Source of the DNA: Amborella trichopoda
Taxonomy: Eukaryota > Streptophyta > Magnoliopsida > Amborellales > Amborellaceae
Length of the DNA stretch: 64,000 bases
Direction: 5' to 3'
Assembly: GCF_000471905.2 (NCBI RefSeq)
Contig: NW_006495778.1
Location: forward strand, 2,225,420 to 2,289,419
The position numbers were made by a program, and so were the translations under genes. Every line of letters starts with the position of its first letter. Within the stretch, counting starts at the first letter, position 1. Below the pieces are notes generated by a model. That model was not told the origin of the DNA, searched no databases, and worked only from the letters and a program-made list of their open reading frames with translations. Below, in pieces: positions 23,792 through 34,560 of this stretch.

Positions 23792-24683
23792 GTCAGTGAG
23801 TATTTTGAGGACCTCTTTGGTAAATAAATGATTTGGTTTTGAGGACCTCTTGTGTTGGTGTATTGATGTTGTTCATATGTTGAAGATATGACGGACCAAT
23901 AAGAGCAGTTTCCTGGAGTAAAACCAAGGACTAAAAGGAGGAAATCTTCATGGGATTTGCCAGCATATAAAAGACCTATTTATGAGACATGTAAAGGACT
24001 CGACAAATTTTTTGAATTTTGGAGACATGTAAATACACTTTTTTGTATTTGACTTTGGGGGTTATACGCATATTCAATATTCATGTAATTTTACAGACAT
24101 GTAAAGGACCTCTTTATAGAGGCATATAAATGGCCTCTTTATGAAGCATGTAAATAACCGATTTGGTGATTTTTTGGTAACATATGTGTGACATTTCTTT
24201 CTTTTTTATGTATGTCATTAATATGTGCAATGTGGATATACTTGGATGGTTAAATGCATTTATATCTCATAGTTCTCACTTTATTTTATTTTTTTATGTC
24301 GAGTGTTTGATACATTCTCACCTTTTACCATGCCATAGGGCGTACATAATACCTTTAAAACCATCACGGACCTACTTTGGTTAACCAACTCTCTCATAGG
24401 CCTCGGATTTGAATAATCTCTCTCTCTCTTTGTGTCTCAAAAAACAAGCTAATGACATAAACTCAATAATACCAGAAACTATAGAATTTCATTCACAAGA
24501 TATTACCATTAATTAAGCAATAACCAATTACAATCATTTCCAAACAATTGAAAAGATACAAGGAAGTTAAACACCTCATGAAATAGAAAAAAACTAGATA
24601 TAAATGAAGCTTCAAAAAAGGTAATCCAATTGAGCTGACTCTATCACCAACAATTAATTTATTTCTTTTTGCTTTCTCAAGTT
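23792..24683. other. Non-coding stretch with degenerate 'gacatgtaaaggacc' repeats
   Basis: Between the PpiC and ADH-like fragments. From about 23960 to 24170 phrases such as 'gacatgtaaaggacctcttt' and 'catataaatggcctcttta' recur with drift. No gene was recognised, and the rhodanese exons expected here are not found. Confidence 0.6.
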
Positions 24684-24853
24684 TTAGTCTCCCATTCGAA
24701 TGATATAGCGAAAGTTATCCCCTTTGAGCATGTATTCAAAAGTTTTATTGATATCTGAGAATGAAACTGAATAAGTTTTATTGATATCTGAGAATGAAAC
24801 TGAATGTGTGATGAACTTCTCCATGTGACGTGTACTTCTACTTTCGTGTACTT
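24684..24853 (-). pseudogene. Last exon of an alcohol-dehydrogenase-like gene (fragment)
   Basis: The minus strand after an acceptor at 24854 (gacagcag) reads KYTKVEVHV, then MEKFITHSVSFSDINKT, then FEYMLKGDNFRYIIRMGD and a TAA at 24684-24686. This is the C-terminus of plant zinc alcohol dehydrogenases (pattern 'kfITH...f.eINkAf..m.kG..lRciirm'). Two faults are visible: a one-base frame change between HVT and MEK, and a 33-bp tandem duplication that repeats YSVSFSDINKT in frame. No other ADH exon was found nearby, so this is a stray exon. Substrate class cannot be told from the tail. Confidence 0.75.
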
Positions 24854-25405
24854 CTGCTGTCATGTACTAAGAGTCTTCAAAGCTTGTCTGAGCTCAATAT
24901 GCTTGTTAATATTAATCCAAACAAGAAACAGTCATCTGACTGCACAGGACAATACTTGTACACATGGACATATACACCTGCATGCTATGACCCCCCTACA
25001 CACTCCCAAGCATCATCTCACATGCACAAATACATATGCAAACACACATTTAAACATTCGCACCAACATATATAGATGCTTGAAAAATAGAGATGGTTCA
25101 TGTTAAAAAGAGAAAATTAGTGATGAAAATAAAGACAGAAAATGATTTGAAATACAAATCAATTGCAATATTTCTAGACAAGTCATATTTTAGTATCTTA
25201 GTGCCCTCAAAAGATTAGAGTAACTTACAGGCCCACGACTTCGAGATCGATGAGCAATGGACAAATAGATAATGCTGCACAAAATGAAGCATGGTCCATC
25301 CTTTCAATGTTGTAAAGGTGCAATCTCTTCAAAAGAGCACTTCAAAAGTCCACTGGGCTATGATAAATTCCAGACATTCATGGAAATGGAAATGGAAATG
25401 CTTAC

Positions 25406-27400
25406 TTTGACATTTTGAGCATGCCATAGCCCAACGTCAAGGAGTAACTGAATCCCAGATGCATCAGTTTGATCAACTGCCCGCATGGATTTGGCAACAA
25501 GCTCTTGCCCTGCACCTTCTACTAACACAATGACCATGTGACCATTTTCTTTCAGTTGCTTTTCTATGAAGTCAAACAAGCCCCCTTCTCTCTCTAGGTA
25601 AAATGGAGATTCAGGAATCAAGCAACAGTCCTGGAACATTAGCAGGAAACAAACTCCCATATTAAACTATGTTGCAGGAGAAAAATAGGCTGAGTAATAA
25701 ATTTAGGGGAAGTATATTGTAATCACTAATGGAAAAAAATAGTCCACTAAGATCATCATCATCTAGTGAAATAATGGATGGTGATTAATAGTGTTGGGCT
25801 ATCACCAGCAGCATCATGCCTTGTTCTGCCAGGTCCCTTCTCTCTCTCCATTGAAGTCCATTTCATTGGATGGTGATGACCTCAGTGGACTTTCCAAGAT
25901 CCTTCGGTTTATAATATACTTTTCCATAGATTTATATGAATAGGTTAGAAAGGGAGAAAGTCGTTAGATAATTGCGATGATAAAAAATGTTTCAGTCTCT
26001 TACCACATCCCTGCTTGCTAGAGTTGCATACATGGCAATGAATCCTGTAAAAATAAAAATATAAAAAGTTATAATAACAAGAGGAAAAAGTTTATATAAG
26101 GTTGCAACCGTACCTCTACAGCTACGGATGCACCTCAAAAATTCATCGAAAAAGATAGTTTTAATGTTGAAAAACCCTTTGATTGATCATCTCGACATCA
26201 AGATGTATGACCATGAAAAATAAAAAGATTTTAAGTCTCAGAAATAGTGCATTTTAGAACATATTATCTACACCGTCCATTTTCAAGATTTTTATATGGT
26301 TATAGATCTACTTGATTTTAACCATTTTTAAATTTAAAATTTTATAATTAGATATAAAAATAGATTTTGAGATAATCCTAAGAACATTTTACATCAAAAT
26401 TATATACCATGATAAAATTTGAAGGTGCATCTTACCTCTACAGCTACGGATGCATCCGTATGCCAACTGCACCCTTAATAATAAGCATTGAGGTAACTTA
26501 TTGCTACAACTATCCATACAGAACTTCACATTCAACCATAATTTCCATACATAAATCCTTGTACTTTAGAAGACATGCAATTTTCTCCATTAAAAACCCA
26601 ATTTTATTAATCCAAAAAAGTGCCATTTTCCCGATTAAAGTAATTGTACTTCAGTTATGATTGAGCAACAAATAGACAGTGAAAGGTTAGGGATAAAGAA
26701 ACATGACTTACCACAGTAATGACCCATTAGATTCACAATACCCAGACCATTGTCAATTCTTCCAGCTTCCACATGTGCTGCATTGATGGCTCTCTGAGCT
26801 TCTTCTACAGCAGTGTCAAAACCAAAAGACTTGTCTATAACCTATAATCCACGCACCATACCACATGAAAAAACGAACATAAATAATCTCATATCTATAT
26901 TCTTTGCTTGCATATTTAAACTTACAGCGATATCATTATCGACAGTCTTGGGGATTCCAGCAACCGACACTTTCAAACCACGTCTCTCAATTTCCTGTAA
27001 TTAGAACCATCAATTCAGCCAAGCAATTTACATTAGAGAGTAATAAGCACTACCACCAAAGAAGACAATAAACATGTAATAAATCTTACAAATTCTTTAT
27101 AAAAATATTTTGGTACCTTATATATTACAGATGCTCCTGTTTGTGTCCCATCTCCTCCTCTTATGTAGACCTATGATCCCCAAATTAAAAACAATATTAA
27201 TAATCAAATCATGAATTACATAAATGATTTCCATGAATCAAAATGAATAAAGTAAGGAAAGTAGTTAGAAGTAAACCAGGTAGGATTTCAAACCTGATTA
27301 ATCCCTTAGTCTTGAATGCTATCAACTATTTTGGTGGTGTCATAACCTCCTCTTGAAGTACCAAGGATGGTGCCACCACGTTTATAGGCAAAAGTGCAAG
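25406..27400 (-). pseudogene. ATP-dependent 6-phosphofructokinase fragment (PFK family)
   Basis: Minus-strand exons: about 27400-27294 ([20 protein letters not shown]), about 27171-27117 (VYIRGGDGTQTGASVIYK), 26994-26926 (RRGLKVSVAGIPKTVDNDIA), 26841-26712 ([20 protein letters not shown] and AAHVEA), 26044-26004 (GFIAMYATLASRDV) and 25631-25406 ([20 protein letters not shown] to [14 protein letters not shown]). The GGDGT phosphate-binding loop, PKTVDND substrate-binding block and SFGFDTA are textbook plant PFK; the enzyme makes fructose 1,6-bisphosphate in glycolysis. A TAA (27306-27308) replaces the Arg codon in 'SIQDRGINQ', and the first and last exons of the family are missing. A MITE sits in the 26045-26711 intron. 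I call it a broken fragment, not a working gene. Confidence 0.85.
26083..26474 (+). mobile_element. MITE copy 1 (same family as 31029-31412)
   Basis: About 390 bp aligns with 31029-31412: both contain 'gtttatataaggytgcaacc' near the left end, a 'ttgatcatctcgacat' block, 'ccgtccattttcaagatttt' and 'aaatttgraggtgca' near the right end, and end in ccc. A 22-bp phrase 'acctctacagctacggatgc' occurs near both ends in direct, not inverted, orientation in this copy. The flanks aataacaag and aataataag may be a diverged 9-bp target duplication. It lies in a phosphofructokinase intron. Confidence 0.7.
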
Positions 27401-28214
27401 ATTGCGATGACTCTCAACAAAAAGTCTGAAAATGAACAATGTCACACCCCTAAAAAAAAGAGCAAAAATCTAAAAGATAAAACATCGAATTCCATTGGAA
27501 AAGGAACAAAATAGTACTAATGATAGTAATAACAACATCTACTCAGAAAAATTTCTTATTAACAACAACTCCTTGATGGATTCTGTAAGTTAAAAATACA
27601 AATAAGATCAAATACAAATACTCCAAAAGAGAAAAAGGAAACGAGAACCATTGTTTATTAAATGCAATGACTACCACTGAAAAGGTAATCCTCAAGTGGG
27701 CAACTCCAACTTTCAGATTCATGCACTTCAAAGCAAAAACAACAAGAACATATAGTAATCAACCAGGTAACCATAATTATTTAACACGCTTCATTATATA
27801 AAACTTCTCTAAGAAAGAAAATCTGGGCAACTACCAAGAAAACAAAGAGAACAGGAAGAACCAGGCCATTTGCCCATATTTTCACCTGCTACAAATTTAA
27901 AAGCCCTCGACATAAAAAAACTCAACGTTTTGGGGTAAATCTCAAAATCACAAACATTCCACACCTCATCAAATTACAAAAACATGATTTCTTTGAATAT
28001 TTATTTTTCTATAAATAATTTTTGCACATTAATTCCTAATATTAGCAAAAGTTACCAGAAAAAAAATAAGCGCAATTGACCTGCAAAAAAAAAAAAAACA
28101 AAACAATCCAAATTTTTGCTCTACAATCACTTTAGAACTACATCAAAAAAAAAAAAAAGAAGCAATAAAAGAAGATAAAGGAACTAAAAATTTTTATTTA
28201 CAGGTACTAAAAAA
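27401..28214. other. AT-rich stretch between PFK fragment and right arm
   Basis: No gene recognised. The right half (28073-28203) is a diverged direct repeat of 28669-28812 from the right arm, including the 'ccaaatttttgctctacaat' phrase and poly(A) runs. Confidence 0.6.
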
Positions 28215-29460
28215 TTTTCCTCCATTCTCGAATGAAAATTACAGTTTCCATAAATACCATCGAGAAATCAACACCCCATTAAAGAAAATAACACCAGTAT
28301 GTAATGACTAATGAAAGCAACAGAATTCCATACCCAAATATCAACAAGGAAGAACACATACATCAATAAGAAAAGAACTGCAAGTCATGATAAAGAAACA
28401 GGAGAAATAATGAAACTCAGAGAGAGAAAGTGCTGCCAATTAGCAAACAATACCGAAATATCAACACTGAAAAACTCAAACACCCATCAAAAAATGAATA
28501 ATATAATGATGAATAAACAGAAAAAATAATAGAAAAAAGCAGAGAGCAAGTAATTTATCCTCACTTCTAGGATTGAGCCTTGGACTCCCCACCATTATTT
28601 TGTTACTGAATCTGAAAGTGCAATTGGGTATTGAGTAGTTGTGAATAGAGGGTGAGAGGAAATGCAGTGAGCAATCGACCTGCAAAAGAAAAACAAAAAA
28701 GCAATCCAAATTTTTGCTCTACAATCACTTTAGAACTACATCAAAAAAAAGAAAAAAGAAAAAAACGCAACAATAAAAGAAGAGAAAGGAACTAAAAAAT
28801 TGTATTTACAGTGGGTGGATCACTGTAAATAAAACCCTACATTTTCACTCCAAAGATCAGAACTGCGCTCTCATATGATTGGCTAGACCTGTGATTTCGG
28901 AGTAATAATTTGGTGATTGATTCTGGATTTATTAGGAAATTCGATTTTTGAGGTAAGAATTCGATGATTTGTTGGGAAAAAAACGTAGGTTTTTGGGTTG
29001 GGTTTTGGAAAAAAATTAGGTTTTCCACGATAGATATTTTTCCATTGAAAAATACCAAATAATTTCACGAATTTGAGCACTTACCTAAGCATAGCGAAGG
29101 TAAGGGGTAAGCATAGCGAAGGTAAGGGGTTTGTAAGTAACTGAAACCACTGGGTCGGGCTATTCATATTCACCTAATCTGGATCTCATCAACTACTTGA
29201 TATGCTAGTAGAGAATCCGTTTCTGGAATTAGAATTCTTGATGCTCCAAGAACTTTTGTATCTTGAACAGCTCGTGCTGCTTCAGATTCAATAGAGAGCT
29301 CTGATATATATGATGCCACTGGTGGTATCGTCTGTTGCAAGAGGAGGGGTTTTCCAACCCTAGCTTGGTAGAGCAGAAGAGAGAAGAGGGCGAACGAGAG
29401 AGAGTGGAGGCTCGCAGAGTAGAGGAGAGGAAGCGGGACGACGCATAAAGGCAAATTTTG
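28215..29460 (-). repeat. Right arm of the 1.2-kb inverted repeat
   Basis: Inverted partner of 21025-22173. It keeps a better splice acceptor (cttttgcag before 28679) for exon 2 than the left arm (cttttgcgg), but has a different exon 1, with an inserted stretch near 29160-29190 and a doubled 'ccttaccttcgctatgctta' phrase (29092-29128). Beyond its inner edge the DNA repeats part of its own intron 1 (28073-28203 resembles 28669-28812). Confidence 0.9.
28561..29454 (-). pseudogene. Inverted partial copy of the PpiC gene 5' end
   Basis: Minus-strand exon 2 equivalent (about 28566-28679) reads HFLSPSIHNYSIPNCTFRF and SNKIMVGSPRLNPR. The upstream exon (29170-29454) is open for 94 codons and includes SYISELSIESEAARAVQ and DTKVLGASRILIPE. 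I do not recognise that upstream peptide; the left copy carries a stop in the same frame, so it may be untranslated leader. No isomerase exon follows on this side; the DNA runs into the phosphofructokinase fragment instead. Confidence 0.75.
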
Positions 29461-29564
29461 TTGCGTTTCGAAAGTCCTTTTATATATATGGAAAACTTTG
29501 TTAAAAAAGGCCTTTACGCGAAAATGAAAAGGTATTTTGTTACCTTAATTAACGTCTAAATTTT

Positions 29565-29865
29565 ATCGTGCGGTCATAATTGTTTTTGGTAGTATTTTTA
29601 TTTTTATTTTTATTTTTTTTATAAATTTAAATTATTTGAAATATAAAAATATAAAAAAATATATAAATAAAAATAATTTATAAGATATAAATTGATCAAA
29701 ATACTCTTGAAAAGTTTTAGAAGTATTTTAGTTTATTTATATTTTACGAATTATATTTTTATATTTTTATTAAGTGCGTCTCACTAAAATATATGCACAC
29801 TTTTCAAATTTTAAATCATTTCGATTAAAAACTAAAAAATAAAAAATAAAAATTGAAACATTACC
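29565..29865. mobile_element. AT-rich foldback MITE A, right end lost in gap
   Basis: The left arm begins near 'gcggtcataattgtttttgg' and the right arm contains 'tttttattaagtgcgtctca'. It has the same order of blocks as the two elements to its right. The 54-N gap removes the end. Confidence 0.65.
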
Positions 29866-29919
29866 NNNNNNNNNNNNNNNNNNNNNNNNNNNNNNNNNNN
29901 NNNNNNNNNNNNNNNNNNN
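29866..29919. other. Assembly gap (54 N)
   Basis: Fifty-four N bases fall at the end of a foldback element, where self-complementary AT-rich DNA would hinder assembly. Confidence 1.
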
Positions 29920-29984
29920 ATATATAACACTACAAAATGCTTATAAGTGAATTTCAACGGTACTACACCTACGACTTTATCACC

Positions 29985-30330
29985 TTTCAAAATTTATCAT
30001 ATGGTCACATATGTTTGATAGTGTTTTAAATTTTAACATTTGTTTTAGAAATCATAATGTTCTGGAATTTTGTAGGTGTGTGCGCCTTAGTGAGATGCAC
30101 ATGAATAAAATATAAAACAAATACTTTGAATGATAAAAATTATGTTAAATACCCCTATAAAAATTATGCAAAAATTTATGGGGGTATTTTGGTCTATTTA
30201 TATTTTTCGAAATATGTTTTTCATATTTTTATTAGGTGCGTCTCACTAATATGTACACACGTTCTAAATTTCATATTATTTCAATTTATAGAACAAAAAT
30301 AAAAAATAAAATACTACTAGACAATCGTGA
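29985..30330. mobile_element. AT-rich foldback MITE B
   Basis: The left half (gatagtgttttaaatttta ... gtgcgccttagtgagatgca) is complementary to the right half (tattaggtgcgtctcacta ... aaaataaaatactactagac). The centre is a 'tacccctataaaaatt' block. Confidence 0.7.
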
Positions 30331-30334
30331 TATA

Positions 30335-30750
30335 CTGCTACAGTAAACGCCCGCGACCCCGACCTAGATTGAATCTAGGCTGATCTGACAATCACCGATG
30401 TCCGGTAGTGTTTGAATTTTAATTGTTTTTTTTACAAATCCAACTCATTTGAAATTTTAGTTGTGTGTTCTTAAAAAATAGGTCAATCTACGAAAAATAT
30501 AAAAAACATATTTTACATGAAATAAATTGATCAAAATACCCTCGAAAAGTTTCGAAGGTATTTGGTTAATTTTTTTTGTAAATTATTTATTTTATATTTT
30601 TATTAGGTGTGTCTTGATTAGAAGAACATAAGCCTAAAATTTAAAGTGATTTGAATTTGTAGAAAAAAAAAATTTAAACACGAAATGAAGTCGTAACCAT
30701 TAAATCGGCTTAGATTCAATCTGAGTCATTAAGATTTACTATAACAATCA
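30335..30750. mobile_element. AT-rich foldback MITE C with longest arms
   Basis: The arms pair over more than 100 bp. The left arm starts 'ctacagtaaacg' and includes 'tagattgaatctaggctgat' and 'gtagtgtttgaattttaa'; the right arm carries the complements, ending 'gatttactataacaa'. It is the third member of the run. Confidence 0.7.
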
Positions 30751-31028
30751 GCGAGTGGGCATACATAATCCACTCCATATATATATATATATACTCTACT
30801 CTCAATACCTCATGTGAGAGAAACTATAAAAATGGACCTTCACGTAACATTCATAAGAAGCTAATGATTAACATTAACGTATGTGCAAGGCATGGTATGT
30901 CTAATTAACCTTTATGACGGCCTGGATTATAATTGGAAAAATATCTCAATATATTCTATTTTGTTGTACCATTACCCGTTATACCTATATATTTTAAAAC
31001 TTACCAAAGATATCAAGATTTTAGAAAA

Positions 31029-31412
31029 GGGAAAAGTTTATATAAGGCTGCAACCTTAAAATGTAGAATTACAGACGCACCTCAAAAATCTATCGGAAAA
31101 GTTGTTTTAGTGTTGAAAACCTCTCTATTTGATCATCTCGACATCGAGATGTATGAATATATATAAAAAAAGTTTTTGAGTCCCAAAAATCGTGCATCTT
31201 GCAACACATTATCTAAACCGTCCATTTTCAAGATTTTCATATGTTTATAGATCTCCTTAATTTTAACTATTTTTCCAGTTTAAATTTTTTTGATTAGATA
31301 TAAAATAGATTTTAAGAGAATCCTAAAAAATTTTACAACAAAATTACGATAAAATTTGGAGGTGCACTTTAATTAGATTGCTTAAAATTACAACCTTATA
31401 GAAACCGCACCC
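31029..31412 (+). mobile_element. MITE copy 2, GGG...CCC ends
   Basis: The left terminus 'gggaaaagtttatataaggc' and the complement of the right terminus 'gggtgcggtttctataaggt' form an imperfect terminal inverted repeat. The flanks tttagaaaa and ttcagaaaa match at 8 of 9 positions, as expected for a Mutator-like 9-bp target duplication. There is no coding capacity. Confidence 0.75.
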
Positions 31413-32184
31413 TTCAGAAAAAAAAAAAAAAAAGTTTTACGGCCCTAAACCCAGCCGACCATCTTTTATCACATTTATACCCCAAATAAATATAAAAAAA
31501 ACAACTCTACTTCTCTCTCTTGAAATCATTTTTTTCTCCCTATCTCTCTCTCTATCCGCATCTTTCTCTCTCGTGCGTATTTCTCACCTAAGCCTCTCTC
31601 TGTCTCTTTTTCTATCGCCCCTCTCCCCTAAATCTCGTTCTGAATCCCCCCAATCCTGTCACTCTCACTCTCACTCTCACTCTCACGCTCGCGCTCGCTC
31701 TCGCTCTCGCTCTCGCTCTCGCTCTCTCCCAAAAACCATCTCTCTCTCTATCACCTCTTTCCCCCCGAAGTCCCTTTCACTCTCTTTATCCCATACCTTC
31801 TCTCTCTCTTCCTCTCTCTTGCATCTCTTATGAGTTCCTCTCCTAAAAAAATCTGGCAATTCTCTCATTGTAGCATATAAAGCTTCCAAACCAAATAAGA
31901 CCTATAATTTTTCATGAAAACCCATTTCAATTTCTCAATGGTATGATCACAGTGAGGAAACAGCTCATTTTCTCTCCCTATGTACACTTAATATGGCCAA
32001 ATAAACCATCACAATGCATATGATCCTCTCTCTCGCTTCCTGAAATGAGATATCCAGCCAGAGGCTACCTATATCCATAAATACCTAAGCACTTACATTT
32101 GTGTTACTGAAATTTCATAAGAAACCCACATCAATCATCTTAAATTCGATGTTTCTTTCTCTCCATACCGGTAGGTTCTTAGGA
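31413..32184. other. Pyrimidine-rich low-complexity stretch and unassigned DNA
   Basis: From about 31500 to 31830 the plus strand is almost pure C/T, with ctcact and ctcgct hexamer runs at 31650-31730. Frames across it give only Ser/Arg/His repeats. It resembles the pyrimidine-rich leaders of plant genes, but no coding exon follows that I can recognise. Confidence 0.7.
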
Positions 32185-32254
32185 AACTCACTTCAAGACT
32201 CAAGTTTTCAACAGTCCTTGTTCTTTTTTGAAAACTTGGGTCTTGAAGTGAGTT
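32185..32254. repeat. Near-perfect 26-bp hairpin, 18-nt loop
   Basis: 32185-32210 is complementary to 32229-32254 at 25 of 26 positions, the exception being a G-T type pair. The arm core is cacttcaagactcaagtttt. No homologous pair of flanking arms extends it, so this is a compact isolated foldback. Confidence 0.9.
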
Positions 32255-33235
32255 GGCCAGACAGCGTTTATGTTTGCTGCGGTTTAAGTCACCCCATTTG
32301 TGCATTTATTTTTTGGTCAATCTCTTTAAAGGGAAATAATATTTTAGAAAAATATCAATTAATGGTTAAATTATTGTTATATGTATTTGTCCGGCTCTTA
32401 AACTGGTGATGGGTCTGATCTAACTGTTGGTCAAACTGGTCGGATTGAATTTAAAAAAAAACTAGGAAAAAACTATAAATAAAGTTTAAAAGTATGGAAC
32501 ACATTGAAAATTTGCCCAACTTTGTTTCGCATGTTGAATTGATCAAATTGATAGGTTAGATTGGCTAAAACTGGACAAACGTTTCTTGTGATCGTTTTTA
32601 GATGAAACTCGATTTTTACTTAGACCAGACTGTCCAAAAACATTGTGAACAATCCAACTATGACCGGCATGTTTAGTCCGGTCTTAATAATTATAGATCA
32701 AATTGTTTTAAATAAACCTCATCTATGGACAAGTTACTTATCTTTTAAATTCATTTTTATTGGGTACCCATCGACTCACCTAAACTGCCCTGTAAAGGGT
32801 TTGAAGCCCTAAATAAAAAAAGAAAATTGTTTCATGCGGGCTCGACCACATTTCTACACATGCAGTCCAGAAAGTGTAAAGCATCCATTTTAAATATGGA
32901 TGCAAATAGGTCTCCCATCTAAAAACAATAGAAAGTAATCATCCAAATGTTTTCTTACTAGAATTATTATTTTTACTTTCAAACATTTATTTATTTTTTC
33001 ATATTCATGATCTCCCTATTAGAGATTACGTGTCCTTAAAAATCCAGTCTTAAAATCCATCTCAAAAGTAGATTTATTAAAAGGCCCGCATTTTTACATA
33101 CACGGGCTTGGCCGCAGAGAAACCGGGTCCAATAAATAAAGGCATTTTAGTAATTTGACTATTTTAAATTACTTGATCTAAATGACAATATATCTGTGCT
33201 TTTTTTTCTTTTTTTTTTGGAATGGTTATCTTTAC
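32255..33235. other. Unassigned AT-rich intergenic DNA
   Basis: No gene recognised. 32400-32700 has scattered 'aaactggtc' and 'gtccggtc' phrases like those inside hAT MITEs, but no clear ends. Confidence 0.5.
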
Positions 33236-33552
33236 GGAAATTATCAGAAATATATCTTAATTTTCATTGAATTGAAAAAAAAACCATCAACTTTCATAAA
33301 CCTCATCCACACTATTTTTTTCTCAATTTTGACATTTTTTTTACCAAAATAGCCTTCACAGTAGTCGTATTACTATAATGACTATCGCATTACAATACTT
33401 TAATATAGGGCATTCACGGTAATACGACTACCGTTAAGGTTGGTACAAAAAATGCCAAAATTGAAAAAAAAGAGTGTGGACGAGGTTTTTAAAAGTTGAG
33501 GTTTTTTTTTTTTAATTAGATAGAAATTAAGGTATATTTTTTATAATTTCTC
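33236..33552. mobile_element. Foldback MITE with arms of about 110 bp
   Basis: The left arm 'ggaaattatcagaaatatat' onward pairs with the right arm ending 'atattttttataatttctc'. The inner parts 'cctcatccacactatttttt' and 'aaaagagtgtggacgaggtt' also pair. The short centre carries 'gtaatacgactaccg' and its partner 'gtagtcgtattac'. The flanks ttatctttac and ttatcttac may be an imperfect target duplication. Confidence 0.8.
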
Positions 33553-34109
33553 TTATCTTACTTGTTTTACATTTCAAACTAAAACATGCTTTTGGTAATA
33601 TAATTTTTTTTGCAAGGAAGAAACAAGGATATTTGCATCTTTTGGCCTAGTTTACTAGGCCAAACTCCAAAAATTCCCCCAATTATTTCGGTTTCCAAAC
33701 CTAAAACAAGATTACTTAACGAAACAAATATATTTCACACTTGGAATATAAAACAAACAGGGATATTTAGGTCATTTCTCTTGATTGACTTAGGTCAAAT
33801 TAACAAAATTCATTCACTAGTTTAGAATTACCGCCTTAGAACTTGGGTGATTTTGGGTATTTTTTTAATAAAATTATTGTGAAGACACCTAAATAAGTAA
33901 TTTAAGAATATGACCACCATTCTGGTAAATATTGATTAAACGACCTCGTTGATTTTAGAAAAGAAAAATCATTAAAGAGGATGGATCGCCCTAACAAATC
34001 ATTAAAGGGGTTAAATTATCCTATTAACAATTGCGGGTATGCTTTTTTTTTTTCATTTCACTTATCTACCTCATCAAAAATATTTTTAAAATTTTCCAAG
34101 TTGCCCTTG
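33553..34109. other. Unassigned AT-rich intergenic DNA
   Basis: No gene, RNA gene or element recognised. Confidence 0.5.
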
Positions 34110-34269
34110 TCTAATATTTGGAATGATGAACAATGAGGGGCATTTCAATAATTTAACCCCCAAGAGGCCTCACCCAAATGATGAAATTCCCCCAAGTTGT
34201 TTTGCATTACAAATAAGGAATATATTATTTAATATTAATAATGCAGGACAACAAAGGTTTGAAAATCAG

Positions 34270-34560
34270 TAATCATCATCATCACAGGCTTTTACCAAAC
34301 TATTTGAAGTCTGTTATACAAATCTCGGTCTACTATTTTGCTCTATCAAGGGCATTATCCTCAATGATGTCATAGATCTTTGTATTTTTTCTCACTACTT
34401 CCAATCATATGTCCTTTTGGGCCTACCCCTTGCCTTTTTTTTAACATTCCACTTGAAGTAAGTCGCAGCTCCTAACAGGTGTCATGCTGGATCTGCACTG
34501 CACATGGCCAACCCACCTAAGTTTATTTTTTCTCATCTTATCGCTTATTGGTGCTGCACC
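34270..34560 (-). mobile_element. RTE-type LINE 3' fragment
   Basis: The minus strand reads ISDKMRKNKLRWVGHVQCR, then TPVRSCD, and later a 'DIIEDNALDRAK'-like block, the conserved C-terminus of plant RTE ORF2. It ends in a (gat)n tail (catcatcatca on the plus strand at about 34272), the usual RTE 3' end. It is heavily 5'-truncated with stops. Confidence 0.8.

Noticed and set aside
31573-31833. Ser/Arg/His-rich 86-codon frame resembling an SR-type protein
   Set aside because: Pure pyrimidine hexamer repeat; no unique sequence or splice context.
32400-32700. Possible hAT MITE with 'aaactggtc' phrases
   Set aside because: No paired termini or target duplication could be found.
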